A stretch of 36,629 nt of DNA from Klenkia sp. PcliD-1-E (GTDB taxonomy: Bacteria; Actinomycetota; Actinomycetes; Mycobacteriales; Geodermatophilaceae). Both the position numbers and the translations under genes were made by a program. The stretch is taken from positions 1 through 36,629 of the forward strand of contig NZ_JAMXRZ010000032.1 in assembly GCF_024124375.1 (NCBI RefSeq). Reading direction: 5' to 3'. Below are positions 1 through 9,284 of the stretch, in pieces (within the stretch, counting starts at the first letter, position 1; each line of letters begins with the position of its first letter). The notes under the pieces were generated by a model that searched no databases, had not been told where the DNA came from, and was given only the letters and a program-made list of their open reading frames with translations.

Positions 1-1
1 G

Positions 2-328
2 ACCGCCGACACCGCGCCCGTCGCCGGGACCGCCGCGACGGCACCCACCGCGGACCAGGCCACCACTGCCGGCATCGGCGTCACCGCCGGGGTCGGAACC
101 ACCGCCGGTGTCGGCGCCACCGCCCCCACCGGCACGGTCGGCGTCACCGGCACCGTCGGGGTCGCCGCCCCGACCGCGGACGTCGGCGTCACCGGCACCG
201 TGGGCGTCGCCGCCCCGACGGCCGCCGTCGCGCTCACCGCGCCCATCGCGATGCCGCCGAGCGGGACCTGCCCGTCGGGCTACGTGTCCGCCGTCGTCCT
301 CGGCGTCACGGTCTGCGTCACCGCCTGA
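2..328 (+). CDS. C-terminal part of a low-complexity Ala/Thr/Gly/Val repeat protein (5' end outside window)
   Basis: The frame is open from the first bases of the window to a TGA at 326-328, so only the last 108 residues are seen. They consist almost wholly of short Val-Gly-Val-Thr and Ala-Pro-Thr runs, including two consecutive copies of a 15-residue unit (VGVTGTVGVAAPTAD and a near copy, bases 137-226). The last 25 residues differ: they carry two cysteines (Cys in SGTCPSGY and in VTVCVTA), which could form a disulfide in an exported protein. Composition resembles extracellular or wall-linked repeat proteins of actinomycetes, but no family is recognised and no signal peptide can be checked because the start is missing. 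The GC-rich repeats could be a chance open frame, but the stop sits just before a clear terminator, which supports it. Confidence 0.6.
   Translation, partial: TADTAPVAGTAATAPTADQATTAGIGVTAGVGTTAGVGATAPTGTVGVTGTVGVAAPTADVGVTGTVGVAAPTAAVALTAPIAMPPSGTCPSGYVSAVVLGVTVCVTA
137..226 (+). repeat. Two tandem 45-bp coding repeats
   Basis: Units 137-181 and 182-226 encode nearly identical 15-residue blocks beginning VGVTGTVGVAAPTA. They differ at a few third-codon positions and at the last residues. The repeat is in frame, so copy-number change would lengthen or shorten the protein without breaking it. Confidence 0.8.
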
Positions 329-332
329 CGCC

Positions 333-370
333 CCGCTGACCGGCCGCCCTGCGCGGTGGCCGGTCAGCGG
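333..370. terminator. Bidirectional hairpin terminator between convergent genes
   Basis: A perfect 13-bp inverted repeat (CCGCTGACCGGCC at 333-345, complement at 358-370) with a 12-base loop lies between the stop of the repeat protein (328) and the stop of the DivIVA-motif gene on the other strand (364-366, inside the right arm). There is no T-tract on either side, which is common for actinobacterial terminators. Position and symmetry suggest it serves both genes. Confidence 0.7.
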
Positions 371-675
371 TCCAGCGGCCGCCCGTTCAGCTCGGTCACC
401 GGGCCCGGTCCGGCCGCACCGCCCAGGGCGGCCTCCAGCCGGTCCAGGAAGTCGTCGACCTGGCTCTCGTCGTAGCCCCGCTTGCCGATCGGCGGCTTGC
501 GGAAGACCACCTGGTGCACGTCGTCGGGCCCCATCGACGCCGGGCCGCCGGCGGCCCGGGCGTCGAGCTCGGCGGCGGCCCGGTCCAGGAACTGGTCGAC
601 CTCGTCCGGGGAGTAGCCGCGCTTGCCGAAGCCGGGCCGGGCGAAGGTGACCGTGCGGACGTCGTCCCCGGTCAT
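364..675 (-). CDS. Small protein with two DivIVA-domain motifs
   Basis: The 103-residue protein contains two copies of the short motif that begins the DivIVA N-terminal domain: [20 protein letters not shown] at about residues 11-30 and [20 protein letters not shown] at about 58-77. In DivIVA/Wag31 this segment recognises negatively curved membrane and starts the coiled coil. Here the long coiled coil is missing, so the protein resembles the actinobacterial DivIVA-repeat family of unknown role rather than Wag31 itself. The ATG at 673-675 overlaps the TGA of the upstream npdG-like gene by one base (TGATG), which decides the start and implies coupled translation. The C-terminus is Gly/Pro-rich. 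Membrane or polar localisation is inference. Confidence 0.85.
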   Translation of the reverse strand: MTGDDVRTVTFARPGFGKRGYSPDEVDQFLDRAAAELDARAAGGPASMGPDDVHQVVFRKPPIGKRGYDESQVDDFLDRLEAALGGAAGPGPVTELNGRPLDR

Positions 676-1382
676 CAGACGCCCGTCACCCGCACGCCGG
701 CGTGCGTCTTGTAGCGCCGGTTCACCGAGACCAGGTTGATGGTCAGCGCCTCGACCTGGCGGGCGTTGCGCAGCCGGCCGGCGTAGACCCCGCGCAGCCC
801 GGGCAGCTGCCCGGCCAGGGCCTGCACCAGGTCCATCGCGCCTCGGTCGTCGCCGACGACCATGACGTCGCCCTCCAGCGTCGGGTGCGACAGGTCCTCC
901 AGGGACACCGCCGACAGGTGGTGGAACGCGCCCACCACGAGGCTGTCGGGCAGCAGCGCGGCGGCCTGCTGGGTCACGCTGCCCTCGGGGACGTCGAGCA
1001 CGTAGGCACCGAGCTCGTCCCAGCCCATCGGCACCACGCAGTCGACGACGACCTTGCCGGCCAGCACGGGCGCCAGCTCGGCGAGCAGCTCGGCGTGGCC
1101 GTCGTAGGGCACCGCGACCACCACGACGTCGGCGGCACCGGCCACGTCGTGGTTGGACCCGCCGCGCACCGACACCTGCGCGCCCCCCGAGGCCGCCGTC
1201 GCCCGCGCCGCGACCTGCTCGGCGACCTCCTGCGCCCGGTCGGCGTCGCGCGAGCCCAGCAGCACCCGCTGCCCGGCCGCCGCCCACCGCACGCCGAGCC
1301 CGCGGCCCTGCGGCCCGGTGCCGCCGAGCACCCCGACCACCAGCTCGCCGACCGGCCGGCCGACCGCACTGCTCTCGCTCAC
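675..1382 (-). CDS. npdG: NADPH:F420 reductase (F420-dependent NADP oxidoreductase)
   Basis: The 235-residue protein has a Rossmann N-terminus, [14 protein letters not shown] at about residues 17-30, typical of NpdG/Fno, followed by the nucleotide-ribose region [10 protein letters not shown] and the conserved GAFHHLSA segment near residue 150. The family transfers hydride between NADP(H) and coenzyme F420 in the cytosol, linking the F420 pool to NADPH. Length matches the family (about 210-240). The start is GTG at 1380-1382, preceded by AGGAG about seven bases upstream. The next gene begins inside its stop codon. The pairing with a DivIVA-motif protein has no obvious metabolic explanation. 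Confidence 0.9.
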   Translation of the reverse strand: MSESSAVGRPVGELVVGVLGGTGPQGRGLGVRWAAAGQRVLLGSRDADRAQEVAEQVAARATAASGGAQVSVRGGSNHDVAGAADVVVVAVPYDGHAELLAELAPVLAGKVVVDCVVPMGWDELGAYVLDVPEGSVTQQAAALLPDSLVVGAFHHLSAVSLEDLSHPTLEGDVMVVGDDRGAMDLVQALAGQLPGLRGVYAGRLRNARQVEALTINLVSVNRRYKTHAGVRVTGV

Positions 1383-1431
1383 GTCATCTCCTGCTGCCTC
1401 GGTGGACCGACCCGGGGGTGATCATGCCGGG

Positions 1432-1623
1432 TCAGGCGCGCTCGCCGCGCTCCCAGGCCCGGTCCTCGGCGTCGGCCTGCTCGTTGCGCTCGGCCACCCT
1501 CTCCAGCGCGTGCTCGGCCTCCTCGCGGGTGGCGAAGGGCCCCAGCCGGTGCCGCTCGGCGCAGCCGTCCGGCCCCTCCACCGCGTTGTGCTTCAGGCAC
1601 CAGAACCACGGTCCGTCGGCCAT
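1432..1623 (-). CDS. Small conserved SPOR-like actinobacterial protein
   Basis: The 63-residue protein begins MADGPWFWCLKHNAVEG and contains RLGPFATREEAEHALE, which looks like the middle of a SPOR domain (glycan-binding repeat), then a charged helical tail rich in Glu, Arg and Asp. Small proteins of this type are widespread in actinobacteria without an assigned function; the Cys9/His12/Cys22 arrangement might bind a metal but is unproven. ATG at 1621-1623 was chosen over an upstream in-frame ATG because a strong purine-rich ribosome binding site (GGGAGGGAG) lies directly before it, and the upstream extension is Ala/Arg-rich filler. Confidence 0.75.
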   Translation of the reverse strand: MADGPWFWCLKHNAVEGPDGCAERHRLGPFATREEAEHALERVAERNEQADAEDRAWERGERA

Positions 1624-1754
1624 CTCGGCTCCCTCCCTCGGGCGGTGCGCCGCCGCGGGCCGCGCGGCGCGAGGCCAGCCTGGCACCCGCGTCCCGGTCC
1701 CGCCCGGCGGCCCGACGTCGCGGGGACGTCGGTGCCGTGGGGCACACTGCCCGC

Positions 1755-2855
1755 GTGCCCGCCGCCGTGCCGACCACCACCGACGTCCGCCGGTGGCTGG
1801 TGCGCGGGCCGGGCCCGACCGACGGGCGCACCGCCGCCCGGCTGATCGCCGCCCTGCTGGTCGTCGGCGCCGCGCTGGGATCGCTGAACCTGCTCGTGGA
1901 CGGCGTGCTGCGTCCCGGGGGCACCCGGTGGGTCTACGCCGGTGCGATGGCGCTGCTGGTGTCGCTGGCCGTGGTGGTGCGGGTGCGCGACCGGGTGGGC
2001 CCCCGGTTGGTCGCCGTCCTGGTGCTGGTCGGCGACCTCGTCTACGTCGTCGTGGCGCTGTCGATCACCGACCCGGTGCAGTACGCCCCACCCCTGATGC
2101 TGCTGTTCTGCGCGTTCTCCGCGGCCTGGTTCCTCGACGGCTGGCCGCTGCGCGCGCACCTGGCCGTGGTGCCCGTGGCGTGCTGGCTGGCGCTGCAGGC
2201 CAGCTTCGAGGCCACCGCCGCGCTCGCCGTCCAGGTCGTCGTGCAGTCGGTGATCCTCGACGTCACCACCCTCGGCGTGGTGTGGCTGCGCCGGCAGGTG
2301 CAGCGGCTGGTCGCCGACACCGAGCGGCTGTCCTCCACCGACCCGCTGACCGGCCTGGCGAACCGGCGCTCGCTGGTGGCCGGCGGCGACCGGCTCTGGC
2401 GGCAGGCCCAGCGCGACGGCGCGTCGGTGGCCGCGTGCGTCCTGGACCTGGACCGGTTCAAGGAGCTCAACGACGAGCACGGGCACGCCGCCGGCGACGC
2501 CGTGCTGCAGGCGGTGGCCACCCAGCTGGCCGGCACGGTGCGCCCGGCCGACGTGCTGGCCCGCACCGGGGGCGAGGAGATGGTCGTGCTCGGTCTGGTG
2601 CGCGGCTCCGCCGACGCCCGGCAGCTGGGCGAGCGGCTCCGGGCGGCCGTGCAGCGGGCGGGCGACCGGCACCCCGTCACCGCCTCGGTCGGGGTCGCCG
2701 TGGCCGGCCCGCACCCCGACGACGACCCGCAGGACGCCGTCCGCAAGCTCATCGACCGCGCCGACCTGGCGATGTACACCGCCAAGCAGACCGGCCGCGA
2801 CCGGGTGGAGCTCGCCGACGGCGCCGTGCCCCGCCCCCGGGTGGGCGGCAGCTGA
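1755..2855 (+). CDS. Membrane-bound GGDEF-domain protein, probable diguanylate cyclase
   Basis: The N-terminal half holds about five hydrophobic segments (residues ~25-180), followed by a short helix and a GGDEF domain beginning STDPLTGLANR. The active-site loop reads RTGGEEMV (GGEEM at about 272-276), a GGEEF variant with Met in the fifth position. An RxxD inhibitory-site motif (RPAD) sits five residues before it, so product inhibition by c-di-GMP is likely retained. The family makes c-di-GMP from two GTP at the membrane face. The GTG at 1755 is preferred because a CACACT hexamer ends six bases before it, as at other leaderless starts here. No EAL domain is fused. The Tad locus 3 kb away is a possible but unproven c-di-GMP target. 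Confidence 0.88.
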   Translation: MPAAVPTTTDVRRWLVRGPGPTDGRTAARLIAALLVVGAALGSLNLLVDGVLRPGGTRWVYAGAMALLVSLAVVVRVRDRVGPRLVAVLVLVGDLVYVVVALSITDPVQYAPPLMLLFCAFSAAWFLDGWPLRAHLAVVPVACWLALQASFEATAALAVQVVVQSVILDVTTLGVVWLRRQVQRLVADTERLSSTDPLTGLANRRSLVAGGDRLWRQAQRDGASVAACVLDLDRFKELNDEHGHAAGDAVLQAVATQLAGTVRPADVLARTGGEEMVVLGLVRGSADARQLGERLRAAVQRAGDRHPVTASVGVAVAGPHPDDDPQDAVRKLIDRADLAMYTAKQTGRDRVELADGAVPRPRVGGS

Positions 2856-2875
2856 CCCCGTGGTCTGATCGGGGC

Positions 2876-4144
2876 ATGACGGCGACGCTCCAGCAGGTGC
2901 CCCTGCCCCTCCGCGAGCAGGCCGAGGTCCGCGACCGCTGGCTGGCCCACCGCATCTCGGCGCTGCTGCCGGGCTGGATGGACGACGCCGGGATCGACCT
3001 GTGGGTGCTGGTCGGCCGGGAGTACCACGAGGACCCGGTGCTCTCCACGATGCTGCCGGCCACCTGGCTGTCGGCCCGCCGGCGCACCGTGCTGCTGCTG
3101 CACCGCACGGCCGGCGGCGTCGACCCGCTGGCCGTGGCCCGCTACCCGGTCGGCATGTTCCGGCAGGCCTGGCGGCCCGAGGACGACGACCCCTCCGCCA
3201 CCAAGGACGACGCGCAGTGGGCCGCCGTCCGGCGCGCGGTGGAGGCCGCGGACCCGCGGCGGATCGGCATCGACGTGTCGGCCACCTTCGCCCACGCCGA
3301 CGGGCTGTCGCACACCGACCACGAGCAGCTGCTGGCCGCGCTCGGGCCCTGGGCCGACCGGGTCGTGCCGGCCGAGGCGCTGGCCGTGCAGTGGCTGGAG
3401 ACCCGGCTGCCCGAGGAGGTGGCCGCCCAGCACGCGATGAACGCGCTGGTGCACACCACCATCGACGAGGCGTTCTCGCGGGCGGTCATCACCCCGGGGA
3501 CGACGAGCGCGCTGGACGTCGCCTGGTGGATCCGCCAGCGCTTCCACGACCTGGGCGTGGACCCGTGGTTCCAGCCCACGGTGGACGTGCAGCGGGCCGG
3601 GCTGCCCGGGGTGCACGAGGACCTCGTGGTCGAGCCCGGCGACCTGGTGCACTGCGACGTCGGGCTGCGCACCCTGGGGCTGACCACCGACACCCAGCGC
3701 AACGCCTACGTGCTGCGCCCCGGCGAGGCCGCGCCGCCGGCCGGGCTGGTCGCCGCGCACGCGGTGGGCAACCGGATGCAGGACCTGGTGACCGCCGCGA
3801 TGGTGCCCGGGCGCACCGGCGACGAGGTGCTCGCCGCCGCGCGGGCCGGCGCCGCCGCCGAAGGCATCGACGGCGACGTCTACTCCCACCCGGTCGGCCA
3901 CCACGGCCACGGCGCCGGTCCGGCGATCGGCATGTGGGACGCGCAGGGCGGGGTGCCCGGCACCGGGCAGGCCGTCGTCCGCACCGACACCACCTGGGCG
4001 CTGGAGCTGTGCGTGCGGGTGCCGGTGGCCGAGTGGGACGGCCAGGTCGTGCGGATGGCCCTGGAGCAGGGCATCGCGCTCACCGGCGACGGGGTGGTCT
4101 ACCTGGACGACCGGCAGACCGAGCTGATCACGGTCCCCGGCTGA
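2876..4144 (+). CDS. M24-family metallopeptidase (Xaa-Pro aminopeptidase-like)
   Basis: The 422-residue protein has an N-terminal creatinase-like domain (about 1-185) and a C-terminal pita-bread domain. The expected five metal ligands can be placed: Asp261 (HCDVG), Asp272 (TTDTQRN), His345 (HHGHGAG), Glu377 (ALELCV) and Glu397 (MALEQG). It should be a dinuclear metal hydrolase; aminopeptidase on X-Pro peptides is the usual assignment, but substrate cannot be read from sequence. No signal peptide, so it is cytosolic. The ATG lies 20 bases after the diguanylate cyclase stop. The 3' end overlaps the convergent K+ channel gene by 17 bases. Confidence 0.88.
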   Translation: MTATLQQVPLPLREQAEVRDRWLAHRISALLPGWMDDAGIDLWVLVGREYHEDPVLSTMLPATWLSARRRTVLLLHRTAGGVDPLAVARYPVGMFRQAWRPEDDDPSATKDDAQWAAVRRAVEAADPRRIGIDVSATFAHADGLSHTDHEQLLAALGPWADRVVPAEALAVQWLETRLPEEVAAQHAMNALVHTTIDEAFSRAVITPGTTSALDVAWWIRQRFHDLGVDPWFQPTVDVQRAGLPGVHEDLVVEPGDLVHCDVGLRTLGLTTDTQRNAYVLRPGEAAPPAGLVAAHAVGNRMQDLVTAAMVPGRTGDEVLAAARAGAAAEGIDGDVYSHPVGHHGHGAGPAIGMWDAQGGVPGTGQAVVRTDTTWALELCVRVPVAEWDGQVVRMALEQGIALTGDGVVYLDDRQTELITVPG

Positions 4145-4874
4145 GGTCGCGGTCGGCGAGCTCGGCGCGCAGGGCACGCACCTCGGCAGCCAGGGCCCGG
4201 ACCTCGGCCTGCAGGTCGTCGGCGTCCTCGTCGCGGGCGTCGCTGACCCGGTCGACGAACCACGAGGCGACCGCGGCGGTGACGACGCCGAGCAGGGCGA
4301 TGCCGGCCAGCATGAGCAGGACGGCGACCACCCGGCCCTCCCCGGTGACCGGGTAGCGGTCGCCGTAGCCCACCGTGGTGATGGTCGTGATGGCCCACCA
4401 GACGGCGTCGCCGAAGTCGGTGATGTTCGCGTCCGGGGCACCGCGTTCGGCGTCCAGCGCGGCGAGCGCCGCCATGAACACCACGAGCGAGGCCGACACC
4501 GTCACGTACCCGGCCACGCGGCCATGCAGGGAGGTCGCCAGCCGCCGGTCGAGCACCCGCGCGACGCGCACCAGGCTGATGATCCGCAGCGGGCGGAGCA
4601 GGGGCAGGGCGACCGCGACGCCGTCGATCCAGTTCTCGCGGACGAACCGCCAGCGGTGCTCGGCCAGGGAGAGCCGGAAGAGGTAGTCGGCGAGGAACAC
4701 CGGCCACACCACCACGGTGACCGCCCCGAGCACGGTCTCCGCCCAGCCGGGCAGGCCGACGCCGAGCACCCGCCAGGCGTAGGCCACGACGAAGAGCACG
4801 GCCAGCGCGATCAGGGGCCACTGGCTGGCTTCCTCGTACCGGTGTCGGCGTCGTTCGCGGTCCACCCGCCCCAT
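4128..4874 (-). CDS. Voltage-gated-type potassium channel (6 TM, C-terminal coiled coil)
   Basis: Of 248 residues, four hydrophobic segments form a voltage-sensor-like domain, with a short positively charged S4-like stretch (RPLRIISLVRVARVLDRR, about 94-111), followed by a pore with selectivity filter TTVGYGD at 166-172 between two helices. The tail (about 210-245) is a heptad-like coiled coil rich in Asp, Glu, Arg and Ala, suited to tetramer assembly. No RCK/TrkA domain is present. It should pass K+ across the plasma membrane. The ChaB-like gene lies 15 bases upstream on the same strand. The 3' end overlaps the convergent peptidase gene, so antisense transcription is possible. Confidence 0.9.
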   Translation of the reverse strand: MGRVDRERRRHRYEEASQWPLIALAVLFVVAYAWRVLGVGLPGWAETVLGAVTVVVWPVFLADYLFRLSLAEHRWRFVRENWIDGVAVALPLLRPLRIISLVRVARVLDRRLATSLHGRVAGYVTVSASLVVFMAALAALDAERGAPDANITDFGDAVWWAITTITTVGYGDRYPVTGEGRVVAVLLMLAGIALLGVVTAAVASWFVDRVSDARDEDADDLQAEVRALAAEVRALRAELADRDLSRGP

Positions 4875-4889
4875 GGTGCCGGGGACGGT

Positions 4890-5315
4890 TCAGCCGCGCG
4901 CGTCCCGGGTGGCCTGGTCGTTGGCCTTCTGCAGGGCCTCGACCAGCTCGTCCTTGGTCATCGTCGACCGGCCCTCGACGTCGAGCTCCTGGGCCCGTTC
5001 GTAGAGGTGCTCCTTGGTGGCGTTCTCGTCCACGCCGCCGGCGGTGCCCAGGTCGGTGTCCCGGTTCCCGCGGGCCGACTGCTCGTCGGAGGGGCCCTTC
5101 TCCTCCTTGGGCTCCCAGTGGTCGCCGACCTTCTCGTGGGTGTGCTTGACCGCGCTCCAGGCCACCCGGTTCGCGGCCTGCTCGTCGCCGTCGTAGGTGT
5201 CCAGCGCGCTGTCGTGGGCCTGCGCGTAGGTGTCCTGCGCCTTGTCGTCGGACCGCTGCAGCGTGCTGGGCAGCTCGTCCTCGATGACCTTCCCGTCCTC
5301 GTCCGTCTTCGGCAT
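4890..5315 (-). CDS. ChaB-family protein with C-terminal Rho-N/SAP-like motif
   Basis: The 141-residue protein starts with the ChaB signature: DELPSTLQRSDDKAQDTYAQ, then AANRVAWSAVKHTHEK (about residues 13-70). ChaB was named as a regulator of the E. coli ChaA cation antiporter, though its function remains poorly known. The C-terminus (about 100-140) contains a Rho-N-like helix pair, KEHLYERAQELDVEG and MTKDELVEALQKAN, common in actinobacterial ChaB proteins and possibly nucleic-acid binding. The middle is hydrophilic and probably disordered. ATG at 5313-5315 has a TAGGAG ribosome binding site. It lies directly upstream of the K+ channel gene on the same strand, so a shared transcript is likely. 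Confidence 0.88.
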   Translation of the reverse strand: MPKTDEDGKVIEDELPSTLQRSDDKAQDTYAQAHDSALDTYDGDEQAANRVAWSAVKHTHEKVGDHWEPKEEKGPSDEQSARGNRDTDLGTAGGVDENATKEHLYERAQELDVEGRSTMTKDELVEALQKANDQATRDARG

Positions 5316-5325
5316 GGCCGCGCTC

Positions 5326-5724
5326 CTACCCGGCTGCGTCCTCGGAGAACGTCGTCCAGTGCGCCCGCTCGGCGGCGGTCATCGGCCGGGAGGCGTCGTC
5401 CTGGACGTGGACCAGGACGGCGACCACGCTGATCGCCACCTCGGCGTCCTGGAGCAGGTCCTGCCGGACGGTCACCGAGCTGCTGCCCAGGCCGGTCACC
5501 CAGCTGTGCACGTCCACCGACCCACCCGCGCGGTAGAACAGCTGCCGGCGGTAGTCGACCTCGAGCCGGGCCAGGATGATCGGCGGGGCGCTGTCGCCGT
5601 CGGGGCCGGCGCCCATCGCCAGCCGGGCGTCCTCCAGCAGGCTCAGCGCGCGGGCGTGGTTGACGTGGCCGTAGACGTCGGGGTCGGACCAGCGCAGCTG
5701 GACCGCGTGCCGGTGCCGCGCCAC
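5326..5724 (-). CDS. Acyl-CoA thioesterase, hot-dog fold (4HBT family)
   Basis: The 132-residue protein has the 4HBT pattern: LRWSDPDVYGHVNHARAL at about residues 10-27, with Asp14 in the usual catalytic position, then LEDARL and a central strand LARLEVDYRRQLFYRAGG. Length matches single-domain hot-dog thioesterases, which act as oligomers to hydrolyse acyl-CoA thioesters. The acyl chain cannot be predicted. The start is GTG, one base after the stop of the upstream small gene, so the two are probably cotranscribed. The ChaB-like gene follows closely. Confidence 0.88.
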   Translation of the reverse strand: MARHRHAVQLRWSDPDVYGHVNHARALSLLEDARLAMGAGPDGDSAPPIILARLEVDYRRQLFYRAGGSVDVHSWVTGLGSSSVTVRQDLLQDAEVAISVVAVLVHVQDDASRPMTAAERAHWTTFSEDAAG

Positions 5725-5725
5725 C

Positions 5726-5941
5726 TCAGGCGGTCTCGGCCGACGTGCGGTGCCCGCCCTCGTCGGCGTCGGGGTGCAGGGTGCGCTCCTCGGACTCGGC
5801 CAGGATGGCCTCGGCCTGGGCCCGGGGGTCGGCGCTGCCGCCTGCGCTCTCCTCCTCCGGCAGCAGCTCCGCCCGGGTGTCCACGTTCTCCTCGGTGACG
5901 TTTGCGCGGGCCTCGGGGGTGGGCGGCTGGCTGCTGGTCAT
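5726..5941 (-). CDS. Small acidic hydrophilic protein of unknown function
   Basis: The 71-residue protein is rich in Glu, Ala, Ser and Thr, with no hydrophobic core, no cysteines and no recognised domain; it is probably largely disordered. A short helix-prone part reads DPRAQAEAILAESEERT. Similar short proteins, annotated hypothetical, are common in this group of actinobacteria. It is probably leaderless: a TAGGGT -10 hexamer ends seven bases before the ATG. It heads a unit with the thioesterase one base downstream. Confidence 0.6.
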   Translation of the reverse strand: MTSSQPPTPEARANVTEENVDTRAELLPEEESAGGSADPRAQAEAILAESEERTLHPDADEGGHRTSAETA

Positions 5942-5948
5942 GTGCCCG

Positions 5949-5954
5949 ACCCTA
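5949..5954 (-). promoter_or_regulatory. Candidate -10 element for a leaderless transcript
   Basis: On the minus strand TAGGGT (TANNNT) is followed by seven bases and then the ATG at 5941. No Shine-Dalgarno sequence fits in this space, so transcription probably begins at the start codon. A -35 box is not convincing. Confidence 0.45.
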
Positions 5955-5965
5955 GGCCGGGGTGA

Positions 5966-6853
5966 TCAGCCCAGCACGTCGCCGATCGACACCAGGGCGG
6001 GGCCCAGCACGACGATCAGCAGCGCGGGGAGGATGCACAGCATGAGCGGGAAGGACACCTTGACCGGCACCTTCATCGCCTTCTCCTCGGCGCGCTGGCG
6101 GCGCTTGACCCGCATCTCCGCGGCCTGCACCCGCAGGACGTCGGAGACGGCGATGCCGTAGGTGTCGGCCTGGTTGACCGCCGCGACGAAGCGGCGAAGG
6201 TCCTCCACCCCGGCGCGGGCCACCAGACCGGCGTAGGCGTCGCGGCGCGACCGCCCCACGTTGATGTCGGCCATCGTGCGCCGGAACTCCTCGGACAGGG
6301 GGCCCGTGCCGTGGGTGGCGACCCAGTTCATCGCGGCCTCGAAGCCCAGGCCGGCCTCGACCGAGATGGTCATCTGGTCCAGCACGTCGGGCAGCTCCCG
6401 GGCCAGCTCCGTCTGCCGCTCGTCCCCCCGCCCCCTGAGCAGGGCGTCGGGCAGCCAGTAGGACCCGACGGACACCGCGCCCAGGACGAGCAGCCACAGG
6501 GCGCCGGCCCCTTCCGCCGCGGCGAGCAGGGTCACCAGGCCCAGGCCGAGGGCCAGCAGCGGCTTGGCCGCGAGGACGCGCGTCATCGTCCAGCCTGCCG
6601 GGGAACCCGCGCGCTGCAGCAGGCGACGGACCCGCCGCGCCTCCCGCTCGGGGGTGACGGTGCGCAGGAACGCGGTGCGGCCGTTCCCTCGCGACTCCAG
6701 CGAGCCCGACGTCGGCGCGCTGGTGGTGAGCCCACGGGTCAGATTGCGCTGCGCGATGGCCAGCTGGCGGCCCTGGCTCCCCACCACGGCGTAGGCCCCG
6801 AGGGCCACGGGCAGGGCGAGGGCGACGGCGGCCGCGGCGAGCAGCGGGGACAT
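5966..6853 (-). CDS. tadC: Tad pilus inner-membrane platform protein TadC
   Basis: The 295-residue protein has a type II secretion GspF-like domain (about 130-280), containing ELPDVLDQMTISVEAGLGFE and the conserved ADTYGIAVSDVLRVQA. Hydrophobic segments lie at the N-terminus (about 3-23), in the middle (about 95-130) and at the C-terminus. With TadB it should form the plasma-membrane platform on which the CpaF motor works. The ATG overlaps the tadB stop by one base (TGATG), which fixes the start. This is the last gene of the Tad unit. Confidence 0.92.
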   Translation of the reverse strand: MSPLLAAAAVALALPVALGAYAVVGSQGRQLAIAQRNLTRGLTTSAPTSGSLESRGNGRTAFLRTVTPEREARRVRRLLQRAGSPAGWTMTRVLAAKPLLALGLGLVTLLAAAEGAGALWLLVLGAVSVGSYWLPDALLRGRGDERQTELARELPDVLDQMTISVEAGLGFEAAMNWVATHGTGPLSEEFRRTMADINVGRSRRDAYAGLVARAGVEDLRRFVAAVNQADTYGIAVSDVLRVQAAEMRVKRRQRAEEKAMKVPVKVSFPLMLCILPALLIVVLGPALVSIGDVLG

Positions 6854-7787
6854 CAGAACCTGACCTTCACGATGGAGCGGAGCCAGACCGCGCCGACCAC
6901 CATGAGGGTCAGCGCGACACCGGACATGACGATGCCGAGCCCGGTGCTGTAGAGCGGGGCGAGGTAGGCGGGCGCGGTGACGGCCACGACGCCGGTGACG
7001 ACGACGGGCATGACGAGCAGGACGATGCCCGAGGTGCGTCCCTCCGCGGACAGCGAGCGGGCCTGCCGGAACAGCTGCGCCCGGTCGCGCAGGGTCTCCC
7101 CCACCCGGTCCAGCACCTCGGCGAGGTTCCCGCCGACTTCGCGGTGCACCTCGATCGCCTGCACGACCCAGCGGAAGTCCTCGCTGCCGGTGCGGTCGGC
7201 GACCTCGTCCAGGGCGGCCCCGAGGTCGCGGCCGACCCGCGCCTCGTTGACCACGCGGGCGAACTCCTCCGACGTCGGCGCCTGGGTGTCGCGGGACACG
7301 GCGTCGACAGCGCGCAGCAGGCTGTGCCCGGCACGCATGCTGCTGGCCATCAGCTGGAGGGCGTCGACGAGCTGCTCGGCGAAGGCCCGCCGGCGGCGGT
7401 CGGTGCGGACCCGGACGAACGCCCAGATGGCGAGGGGCGCAGCCACGAGGAGCAGGCCCGACAGCAGGGCCCCGCCCACGACGGCCCCCAGGAGCGCCCC
7501 GGTCACCGAGGCGACGGCGCCGACGACCAGCAGGTCGGGTGCCTTGATCTGCAACCCCGCCAGCTCCAGTGCCGCGGGCAGCCGGTTCCCGGGGTCGACC
7601 CGGTGCAGGACGCGCTGCGCGAGGGCCACGGTCTCCCCGGCCGTGGTCGTGCGGCGGGCTGCCACGGGTGCGCCCCCCACGACCAGGCGGTCGCGGGACA
7701 CGCCCTGCCGAGGGTTGGCGAGGACGACGACCGCGATGCCCAGAGCGAGCGCCACGGCGAGGGCACCGGCCCAGACGACGGCGGGCA

Positions 7788-7788
<1 letters not shown>
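6853..7788 (-). CDS. tadB: Tad pilus inner-membrane platform protein TadB
   Basis: The 311-residue protein has an N-terminal membrane segment, a central pair of hydrophobic helices and a GspF-type domain with AEQLVDALQLMASSMRAGHS and EVADRTGSEDFRWVVQAIEV, then two C-terminal membrane helices. It is the paralogous partner of TadC in the pilus assembly platform. I chose ATG at 7786-7788 because it overlaps the cpaF stop by one base (TGATG); a GTG three bases upstream (7791, four-base overlap) is an equal alternative. It sits between cpaF and tadC with no spacing, so translation is probably coupled. Confidence 0.92.
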
Positions 7789-9280
<1,492 letters not shown>

Positions 9281-9284
<4 letters not shown>

